A stretch of 64,000 nt of DNA from Lachnospiraceae bacterium (GTDB lineage: Bacteria > Bacillota > Clostridia > Lachnospirales > Lachnospiraceae), in the NCBI GenBank assembly GCA_910575445.1, contig CAJTFW010000003.1:310001-374000 (forward strand). The letters run 5' to 3'. The notes under the pieces were generated by a model that saw nothing but the letters and a program-made list of their open reading frames with translations, made no database searches and was not told the DNA's origin. Shown piece after piece: positions 34,635 to 42,400 of this stretch (positions are counted from its first letter, which is position 1; each line of letters starts with the position of its first letter). Both the position numbers and the translations under genes were made by a program.

Positions 34635-35693
34635 ATGTCGATGTCTTATCATGAACAGATGGATTTGAAAAATATTCAAAAGCTTCGGGAGCTTCAAAAA
34701 GAATTGCCGGCGTTTGCATCGTACTTTTTTCGGGCGATGGAAATTAAAAAGGCGACAAATACCCGCCGTAACTATGCCTATGACTTAAGTACTTTTTTTT
34801 ATTTTTTAAAGACACAAAATCCTTACTTTAAAGATAAAGAGATTCGCACTCTCCCAGTCTCTATCTTAGATGAGCTGCAACCGATGGATATTGAAGAATA
34901 TCTCTCTTTTTTAACCTACTATGAGAAGGATGGCCAGACCTATCGAAATCACGAAGAAGGAAAAGCCAGGAAATTAGCCACACTCAACACCTTTTTCAGC
35001 TATTTTCACAAAAAAGAAATGATTCAAAAAAATGCTCCATCCGTTGTTGATATTCCTCGTATCAAAGAGAAAAATATTATTCGTATGGATGCTCATGAAG
35101 TTGCCCGTCTTATAGACAATATAGAATCTGGCGAAAAACTGTCCAAAAACCAGAAAATCTGGCATGCCAAAAATAAAATCCGCGACCTGGCTATCGTTGT
35201 TACTCTCCTTGGAACTGGTGTTCGGGTAACGGAGCTTGTTGGTCTGGATATCTCAGATATTGACTTTGATAATGGCTCTATGCGTGTTATTCGTAAAGGT
35301 GGAAATGAAGATATGGTCTATTTTGGAGAAGAAACCGAAGAAATGCTTCGTAATTACTTGGACGAACGTCTTCTTCTAGAGCCTGAGCCTGGCCATGAGC
35401 AAGCGCTCTTTATCTCCCAGAAAAACACCCGTATCACGGTTCGCTCTGTAGAACGCCTGGTAAAAAAATATGCTTCTACTACCACCTCCAAAAAAATTAC
35501 CCCACATAAACTTCGCAGCACCTATGGTACTTCTCTCTATCAGGAAACGGGAGATATCTATCTGGTGGCTGATGTCTTAGGTCATAAAAATGTCAATACC
35601 ACCCGCAAACACTACGCTGCTATGACAGAAGATAACAAACGCAAAGCAGCCAAAGTCGTTCAGCTTCGTGAAACTCCATCCTCTGACCAATAA
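34635..35693 (+). CDS. tyrosine recombinase, Xer-like
   Basis: 352 residues. N-terminal SAM-like DNA-binding core (RRNYAYDLSTFFYFLKTQNP), then the catalytic domain with the full set: Arg in GTGVRVTELVGL, Lys in RVIRKGGNED, HKLR in THPHKLRSTYG-like context (PHKLRSTYGTSLY), His in VLGHKNVNTT and Tyr in RKHYAAM. Length and lack of phage or transposon neighbours fit a housekeeping XerA/C-type enzyme for dimer resolution. The palindrome upstream may be its target or control site. Confidence 0.87.
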   Translation: MSMSYHEQMDLKNIQKLRELQKELPAFASYFFRAMEIKKATNTRRNYAYDLSTFFYFLKTQNPYFKDKEIRTLPVSILDELQPMDIEEYLSFLTYYEKDGQTYRNHEEGKARKLATLNTFFSYFHKKEMIQKNAPSVVDIPRIKEKNIIRMDAHEVARLIDNIESGEKLSKNQKIWHAKNKIRDLAIVVTLLGTGVRVTELVGLDISDIDFDNGSMRVIRKGGNEDMVYFGEETEEMLRNYLDERLLLEPEPGHEQALFISQKNTRITVRSVERLVKKYASTTTSKKITPHKLRSTYGTSLYQETGDIYLVADVLGHKNVNTTRKHYAAMTEDNKRKAAKVVQLRETPSSDQ

Positions 35694-35697
35694 CCAA

Positions 35698-35740
35698 ATC
35701 AAAAACAGCGCTACGGTCAAAGTTCTTTGCCATAGCGCTG
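35698..35740 (-). terminator. terminator of the C39 peptidase gene
   Basis: Stem CAGCGCTA (35706-35713) with TAGCGCTG (35733-35740) and extra inner pairs (CAAAG/CTTTG). On the minus strand it is followed by TTTTTGATT. It may also serve the convergent recombinase gene. Confidence 0.78.
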
Positions 35741-35745
35741 CTGTT

Positions 35746-36636
35746 CTATTGATACACCCACATACTTTTAATCTGTCCGCTTATCTCCTCATATGTCCAC
35801 CTTTTCTCGCTTCTTCTCTTGCTGTTTGGGTCATTTATGATAAAACCATCTTTCTCATACCCGCGAATGACAATAAAATGTCCTCCTGCTGTAAAATCTC
35901 CTGCTCTCATGGCGCAAATCAACGGATGCCCATCTTTTAATTCTTGCTTCATGGTGTCTTCATCAAGTGTTAGCTCCTGTCCTGTTATCCCAAAAGCGGT
36001 TGCACCTTCCGTCATCAGCTCCCAGGACGTACCGGTTCCTTCTATATAATATCCTTGTTCCTGTGAATATCTTGCCACCTTATCTGGCGTAGCCATTTCA
36101 TTTTCTGTCAAAGCATAGATAACCATAGATAAGCAAGTCGGCCCACACCCTGAGATTCCAATACTGCTAGAGCCATACGCATTGTATCCCCAACGCTCGT
36201 CCCACTGCAAAAACAGAGGATATTTCTTTGATTTTTCCTTTTTTGTAAGTGTGGAATCAACGGTTTTTCTTTCTTCTGATAATCCTTTGACATATTCTAA
36301 CATCTCAGGATTGTTTGCAAGTGCTGCCCGGTACACTTCCGGGTAATCATCATAATGTTCAATAATATCTTTAAATCCTTTATATTTCTTTGCCATCTCT
36401 TCGAGCTTTTCCCGGACTTCTGCCTCTGTTCGCTGCATGGGTTTTTCTATCTCATATTTTGGTTTGGCAATAAAATTTGCAAAAAGAAGCCAGACACCAA
36501 CTACGAGCAAAAATAAAAACACAGCAGAATAGAACATACGTTTGATTTTCCGAATCAATATCTTCTTTTTCTTTCTTCGAATCTGTGCTCTCCTTCTCAT
36601 TCTCTCCCGCTCGGTCATCGGTCGCTTTCGTTCCAT
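35746..36636 (-). CDS. membrane-anchored C39-like cysteine peptidase
   Basis: 296 residues. A very basic start (RRRAQIRRKKKKILIRKIKR) precedes one membrane span (MFYSAVFLFLLVVGVWLLF). The extracellular C-terminal domain is of the Peptidase_C39_2 type: LFLQWDERWGYNAYG, catalytic Cys in GISGCGPTCLSMV, His in GGHFIVIRGY and Asp/Asn in IINDPNS. Probably a wall- or surface-acting thiol peptidase. Substrate unknown; monocistronic. Confidence 0.85.
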   Translation of the reverse strand: MERKRPMTERERMRRRAQIRRKKKKILIRKIKRMFYSAVFLFLLVVGVWLLFANFIAKPKYEIEKPMQRTEAEVREKLEEMAKKYKGFKDIIEHYDDYPEVYRAALANNPEMLEYVKGLSEERKTVDSTLTKKEKSKKYPLFLQWDERWGYNAYGSSSIGISGCGPTCLSMVIYALTENEMATPDKVARYSQEQGYYIEGTGTSWELMTEGATAFGITGQELTLDEDTMKQELKDGHPLICAMRAGDFTAGGHFIVIRGYEKDGFIINDPNSKRRSEKRWTYEEISGQIKSMWVYQ

Positions 36637-36748
36637 CTGTTTTTATTCCTCCTATGTAATACACTCTGTACATAGAATACCATATTTCTTAAGATTTATG
36701 TCTGAAGTAAATCATAATATTTCTTAAGAAATACTGAAAACATCCTAT

Positions 36749-37300
36749 TTATTTTCCGTTTTTTAACTGTTCCCTACAATGCTTCCATGATGGATAATGG
36801 TTATCAAGAATCGCATAAAATCTCTGATTATGCCCTGCTTCCAACAGATGAGCCAGCTCATGTACGACCACATATTCAATACATTCCACAGGATATGCAC
36901 CAAGCCAGACACTAATTGAGATATTTCCAGAACGGATACTACAACTTCCCCACTGGGAACGTGTATCTCGAATGGATATTTTTGCGCATCTTACTCCAAG
37001 CCTGCTCTCCCACTTTTTAAATAACTCAGGTAATATCTTCTGTAGGCGTTTATGATACCTTTCCATCTCCTGTACTTTGGGATATTCTGGGTGTTCTTGC
37101 AGCTTTTTTTGATGTTTTTCCACCCATCTTTGAATCCTTGGCTGCTCTAACACCTCTAAAGCATCGTTATAAGACATAGCATAAGGAATCGACATACAGA
37201 TAACATCCGGTTGTGCTGGTTTGATAGACAGATTGGTATTTTTTATTTTCTTCTTTGTCACTTGAATTGTAAAATGCTTCCAATGATATGTTTTACTCAT
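36749..37300 (-). CDS. YgjP/DUF45-type zinc metallopeptidase
   Basis: 183 residues from ATG 37300, which follows GGGAG. A longer open frame to 37642 would cross the antitoxin repeats of the other strand and is not real coding. Motifs: DTRSQWGSCSIRSGNISISVWL, VVVHELAHLLEAGHNQRFY (HExxH plus third His) and YPSWKHCREQL, all typical of DUF45 (M48-like). Soluble, function unknown. Confidence 0.88.
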   Translation of the reverse strand: MSKTYHWKHFTIQVTKKKIKNTNLSIKPAQPDVICMSIPYAMSYNDALEVLEQPRIQRWVEKHQKKLQEHPEYPKVQEMERYHKRLQKILPELFKKWESRLGVRCAKISIRDTRSQWGSCSIRSGNISISVWLGAYPVECIEYVVVHELAHLLEAGHNQRFYAILDNHYPSWKHCREQLKNGK

Positions 37301-37329
37301 AGATTTCTCCCTGGTTTTATAAAATTTTA

Positions 37330-37358
37330 TTGCACTATTTTCAAATCTTGTATATAAT
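37330..37358 (+). promoter_or_regulatory. promoter of the type III antitoxin RNA
   Basis: TTGCAC (37330-37335), 17 bases, TATAAT (37353-37358). Transcription would begin about 20 bases before the first antitoxin repeat. Confidence 0.82.
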
Positions 37359-37384
37359 ATAAAAGAACAGACTACCTGTTTCAA

Positions 37385-37540
37385 GAGCGGCGAGCTCCTG
37401 CCAGTAAGTGGAGAGAGAAAAGAGCGGTGAACTTCTGCCAATAAGTGAAGAAGGAAAAGAGCGGCGAGCTCCTGCCAGTAAGTGGAGAGAGAAAAGAGAA
37501 TCCAAAGAGGAGGTGGCAAGCCCACCTCTTTTTTCTGTAT
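37385..37540 (+). ncRNA. type III antitoxin RNA (ToxI-like), three repeats plus terminator
   Basis: Three contiguous 37-base repeats lie at 37385-37421, 37422-37458 and 37459-37495, followed by a terminator at 37504-37538. Copies 1 and 3 are identical; copy 2 differs at eight positions. Each copy can form a hairpin, CTCC/GGAG in copies 1 and 3, CTTC/GAAG in copy 2, around a loop TGCCARTAAGT: compensatory changes that point to RNA function. Type III antitoxins are such repeated pseudoknot RNAs placed between promoter and toxin gene and processed by the toxin itself. The A-rich repeat ends (GAAAAGAG) are plausible cut sites. Confidence 0.85.
37504..37538 (+). terminator. terminator between antitoxin RNA and toxin gene
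   Basis: GAGGTGG and CCACCTC with a 5-base loop, then TTTTTT. In type III loci this partial terminator sets the excess of antitoxin RNA over toxin mRNA. Confidence 0.88.
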
Positions 37541-37556
37541 ACATAAGGAGAGATAA

Positions 37557-37931
37557 TTGAAAAAATTAAAGTTATATAAAATATCAGAAAAATATATCCA
37601 TTTTCTAAGAGAGGTAGACCCTGTTAATGTAAAATATAACAAAAAAGAACGCAGACCATATGTGGGAGTAGTTTTAGAAATTCAACAATTTTTCTATTTC
37701 GCACCACTGGCTTCTCCAAAACCCAAGCATTTAACCATGAAAAATTCTTTGGATTTTATAAAAATAGATGGCGGGACTTTAGGAGTAATTCATTTTATCA
37801 ATCAGCATACAGAAGAAATCTGCAAAAAAGCTCAAAAACTATATCTGTCTGTAACCAAATACCACAGTTATCTGGAAAACAGATGTGCAAAATTCAAAGA
37901 ACTAGAAAAAAAATCTTTAGAATATTTTTAA
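37557..37931 (+). CDS. ToxN/AbiQ-family type III toxin, probably internally deleted
   Basis: 124 residues, TTG start at 37557 four bases after AAGGAGAG. The N-terminal half is a clear ToxN/AbiQ endoribonuclease: LKLYKISEKYIHFLREVD, RRPYVGVVLEIQQFFYFAPL, ASPKPKHLTMKNSLDFIKID. The Ser and Lys of the catalytic SPK motif are kept. After GGTLGVIHF the family normally has a NMIPV segment and about 45 more residues; here the sequence jumps directly to the C-terminal helices (NQHTEEICKKAQKLY, RCAKFKELEKK). Family members are about 165-175 residues, so an in-frame central deletion is likely and the toxin may be inactive. The next gene begins 20 bases later. Confidence 0.85.
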   Translation: MKKLKLYKISEKYIHFLREVDPVNVKYNKKERRPYVGVVLEIQQFFYFAPLASPKPKHLTMKNSLDFIKIDGGTLGVIHFINQHTEEICKKAQKLYLSVTKYHSYLENRCAKFKELEKKSLEYF

Positions 37932-37951
37932 AAGATATGGAGGTACTATCT

Positions 37952-39472
37952 ATGAATACTTATTATGCGCAAATGCTCTGTATTGGCTTTTTACAAAATG
38001 CACAAGTTCCTGCGAGTTTTGAGCCGTATAGGGATTCTTATTATCAACTTTTCTATCTGTCCGGGGAGCAGATTACAGCGCAGATGATAGAGGATTTGCT
38101 CTCTTCTATCCGTCAGGGGATTGTAGAGAGTCTTTTTATCACGCCGTTTCTCTCATCACCAGATTGTGGTTCTGAGCGCCTTCGACTAATCTCTCAGTGG
38201 TGGCATGCATCTTATACATATGGCTGTGGCGCGCTGATTTTTAACAGGGAACGTTCGATTGCTTTTGTAAAAACACTGGATGCTTATTCTTTAAATCGAA
38301 AAATGCATATAGAAGCGAATTGGGAATATCCAGCATTTCCTCCGGTTATCTTTGATTCCTATGAAGAGATGGCACATAAAATCTCCAATCTGCTTCTGAC
38401 AGGCTCCTTGGAAGATAACAAAGAACAACCTCCTGCTCCATCCAAAGACCGCAGAGGTATCGACCCGGCGCTTCTTTTTTGGATAGAAAATACCCTTTGC
38501 CAAGTTCCAGAAAGCCTGGAAGACCTGGCAAAGATAACTGCATTGGCAGCCAACTATTTTGTGCCTGCCTATCCCATCTTTCCTGACTGGCTGGCAAATG
38601 AGCCCGGAAACTGGTCGCTGCTTGGAGAACTCCCCAACCTGAAGGCATTATTTTTGCCAAAACTATCTTTAACAAATTATGATTTCCTTAACAAATGTTC
38701 AAAGTTAGACAGACTATGTTTGTCAAATACTGATTTATGTGATGCTTCGGTGCTTGAAAATCTGTCAGAGCTTACCTACCTTGACCTGCCACCTTGTGAA
38801 TTCCCGGATTTCTCCTTCTTAGTTTCACTGCCTAATCTGGAAATCTTAGATATCAGCAAGACCAATTTCAGGGATTGCTCCTTGCTTGCCAAGATGCCTT
38901 CTCTAAAATTGGTTCATCTTCCGGCGCCCAGACAGTTGCTCCATCTGGAACTTTTAGAGGCCCTTCCTATGCAGGTCAAGACCAATCCGCACCTTGTGCG
39001 CGGCAAAGATATCGAGCCTTTTGAGATAATCGAGCCAACAAAAGTCGAAGCATGGAGTCTGAAACCACCTTATCAAGTGCTCTATATTGACAATGAGACA
39101 AATACCGTAGAAGGTCTTGATATTACCGAGGATTATCTTCGCAAACTACTAAAAAAGATTCGAAAAGGCAATGGAGAGATGATGTATTTTTCACTCTGTC
39201 CATTTGGTGAAGGAGAAGCACTAGAGCTTGATATGGCCGAAGGATGGGCGACTCTGAATTATTCAGATGAAGAGGAATCTTTCTATTATGGCATCTATAA
39301 CCCAGAGCAAGCCGGGAATATGGAGCTGGCTCCACCAGAAGTTGGTGGCCAGTCTCCGGTTCCTATGGTACATGCGACGGAGGATTTGGAGCTTGTGGCA
39401 GATTGTGTCGCTTATTTTATCAAGACAGGAAAACTCTATCCCGGCGCTTACTGGGCAAAATATTATGACTAA
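37952..39472 (+). CDS. leucine-rich-repeat protein of unknown function
   Basis: 506 residues from ATG 37952 after GGAGG (37939-37943). Residues about 200-330 hold four or five leucine-rich repeats (LKALFLPKLSLTNYDFL, LDRLCLSNTDL, LTYLDLPPCEF, LEILDISKTNF). The N- and C-terminal parts are unfamiliar; the C-terminus is rich in acidic and aromatic residues (DMAEGWATLNYSDEEESFYY). No signal peptide, so cytoplasmic. It is convergent with, and overlaps by four bases, the DUF4132 gene, and may be a partner of it. Confidence 0.75.
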   Translation: MNTYYAQMLCIGFLQNAQVPASFEPYRDSYYQLFYLSGEQITAQMIEDLLSSIRQGIVESLFITPFLSSPDCGSERLRLISQWWHASYTYGCGALIFNRERSIAFVKTLDAYSLNRKMHIEANWEYPAFPPVIFDSYEEMAHKISNLLLTGSLEDNKEQPPAPSKDRRGIDPALLFWIENTLCQVPESLEDLAKITALAANYFVPAYPIFPDWLANEPGNWSLLGELPNLKALFLPKLSLTNYDFLNKCSKLDRLCLSNTDLCDASVLENLSELTYLDLPPCEFPDFSFLVSLPNLEILDISKTNFRDCSLLAKMPSLKLVHLPAPRQLLHLELLEALPMQVKTNPHLVRGKDIEPFEIIEPTKVEAWSLKPPYQVLYIDNETNTVEGLDITEDYLRKLLKKIRKGNGEMMYFSLCPFGEGEALELDMAEGWATLNYSDEEESFYYGIYNPEQAGNMELAPPEVGGQSPVPMVHATEDLELVADCVAYFIKTGKLYPGAYWAKYYD

Positions 39473-42400
39473 TGAATCTGTTCCAAAATTGATGGGTCTT
39501 TTAGCTTGTTATCTTCTGCAAGCAATATAATCTTTGAGAGAACCTCCGCGGTCTTTGGGTCTTCATCTACAAAGGGGAGGAAAATTCTTCCTCTTTGTTG
39601 GCTGTGTACGGGAAGGATATGCAACATTGCACCGCCCTCCTGATGGACAACCCCGCTTCCGAGATGAACGTTGTAGTTGGCTCTGCTTCCCTGAATCAGG
39701 GCATGACTCTCCTTTAAGGTTACATTGTGAAGTCCAAACAGTTCCAGACTGCATCGAACGATTGCCTGACGCATCTCAATCGTGGAATGGCTGCTCTCCG
39801 GGTCGACGCCTCCTGCGTGTGCAACACTAACCGCAAGGTCAACATCCCGCATAACTTCACTGTAGATTAAGTCAGGTACTTCCTGAATCGTCAGTGCCTG
39901 AAAGGTCTTGCGGTCAGCAAACTCCACCCACTCAAGCGTTGGGGCTTCTATATCTGCCGGAGAGAACCAGTCTGCTAACGCATAGATACGGGCAATGATA
40001 TTCTCTTTATAGTAGATTTTCTGCAAGCCTTCTTCATAGTCAGCCACCCATCGCCGACCCTTTAGACAGCCAACCGTCATCTTTGGCTGAATCTGATTGC
40101 CTGCAAACATCCGGGAGACTTTTAGCCCTAGCTCCTCTGGAATCTTGGTATACAATTCACGGAATACCTGTTTAAATGGCTGACGAATCTTGCCTGCAAA
40201 CAGGTATTTCTGATAGAGATGCCAGTTGCCAGCCTGATAAAAGTGAAATGGATGTGCAAGAATCATCTTTTCTTCCAAATCAACAGGAACATGTGTTCTG
40301 TCTATAGTCTCCAGATAAAGAGTATCCTTTTCTTTCTTTAGAAATCCAAACTGTTCCTTGTAGAGAAATACCAACGATTGAAGAATTGCATTTACCACCG
40401 GATTCTGAAAGAGTGCCAACAGCTCAGAACCGTAAAAACCAGCGCCACTTTCCATGGATTCCTCCATCATTTTCCGGGTTCTTCGGTACTGTTCTTTAAG
40501 CGTTTTGCTGGCAGCTTTAAGCGCTGATACATAAAGGTTCTTTGAAAGTCTAGATGGTATCGACTTTAACTCTTTTTCTTTCTTACGGCACAAAATCCTG
40601 CTCTGCCCTTCGTTATCTACCTGTAAGCAAAGTTCTACATCCTCTATCTCTTTCCATGCCATAAGCGGCGCATATGTCTCGGCAAGCTGTGCTTCCACGG
40701 TCATCTTAAGCCTTGTAACATCCTCATAGCCAGCACGCACACTGAGATTTAACAGTGCAATCTCTGCTGCTTTTGTCTCGCTTGCTCTTCTCTGCGCTCC
40801 AAATTGCTTGCTCTCTTTACGGAACTGTTCGATAAATTGATAACGCTCTATAATATCTTTCTTTTTATTTCTGCCAAATGGAATCAGTCCATAGCTCATC
40901 AACAGGTCTTTATTTCTCTTTGCTTCGATTTCTTTGCGTAAATCGTTCTTTTTTACTTTACCAGTGGCTGCATCCGCATATTTTCTGGCACGAGAATGTT
41001 TCTGACCATCGGAGATATACTTGGCTGCCTGATAAAGCTTGTCAAAATGTGCTTTTCCAAGAAGTCCATAAGCCTCCTCAAACCACGCCGCATCAAATGC
41101 CCCATCTTGCAGTTCTTCAGAAGTAAGCGGTGTATATTTGGCAATAATCGCTTTCTTCTGGTCATCAAACCACTCGTTCATATGCGCCATAAAATAATAG
41201 CAACCACTCTTTAGCCCCTTCCATCCCAGACAATCCTGTATGATATCGACCCACTGTGGTGCATACATTGCCACCTCAACAAGCCGTTGTGCCTCTACGC
41301 TGGTCTTTTTTAGTGCTGCTTTTAAATCTGCTCCGCTCTCCTGTGCTTTGGGATAGCAGACATTTAAAAGACTACTTAATACATCCTGCTTAGAACGCTG
41401 ATTAGAACCATAATATGCCGAGTAGTAAGTCTCTCTGCTAAGCGTATCTTTTCCAAGTGCCATCAAAATCCGCACCAGATAGTCAATACCTTCGATATAA
41501 GTGATGCCTCGCATATCCCAGGTAAATATAGTCTCTGCCTCTCCTCTTCTAAGCTCTGTATCCACAAGTACTGGTACAATCTTATCATACAACTTTCTAA
41601 GCAGTGCGCCTATCCAGGTATCCTCTGCCACATAAGCCTCGCCTTTTTCCAGTATCTCTTCCACTAACCGCTCTCCAAAGAATCCCATCAGAAGATTTTG
41701 GTTTCCTGGCTTTACCAAGTCTTTTTTTACGGTCTTACAGAACACCTTCAGAGAATCCTCACGTGCAAAATATTCCATCAGAGCCCTGCACAGAACATCT
41801 TCTTCAATCAGCTCCATATGATATGCTTTTAAAAACCAGTAGGGACAAATCCTTGTCATCGTAGCTTCTCTGCCACCGATACTGTCTCCAGCTGGTACAA
41901 AATCCCGGCGTTTGCGCCCTTCTCTTCCCGCCTTTTCAAAAGCCCAGGCCACCGAAAAAGCTCGGATAAATTCTTCATCTGTTTCCCAGTAAGAAAGCCC
42001 CTCAAAATACCTGCCAAAGACAGGAAGCGTCGCAATCCATCGCTTGGACTCATAGACTCTGTCGCCCCATCCGGTAGAAGTGTAAGTAATCATCTTCTTT
42101 TCGCGGTCGATAAGAGGTGTCAGAGTAGATACTAACAAAAGTCCGGTATAAAACAACGCTTTTTTATCCAAAAACTGCTGCCGATAGAGCGTTCGCACCG
42201 CTCTTACTGGCCGATCATATGTTATACCAAGAGCCGCTGCCGACAGAGGCATCGTACCAAAGACTTTCTGATAAAATGGCATCGCAGCATCCATAATCTT
42301 CTTGTTACCATTGTTCATCACGGCTTCCCATACGACAAATGCCGGATAGTCCTTTAGCTCTTCCTGATAAAATTGATAAAATATCTTAGGAAGCGGATAC

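Noticed and set aside
37385-37495. Direct repeats that could suggest a CRISPR array or simple tandem repeat
   Set aside because: The 37-base units are contiguous without spacers, and they lie between a promoter, a terminator and a ToxN-like gene. They are an antitoxin RNA, not CRISPR.
37301-37642. N-terminal extension of the metallopeptidase frame with repeated peptide LSTYWQELAAL
   Set aside because: It is the antisense reading of the antitoxin repeats. The ribosome site and family start support ATG 37300.
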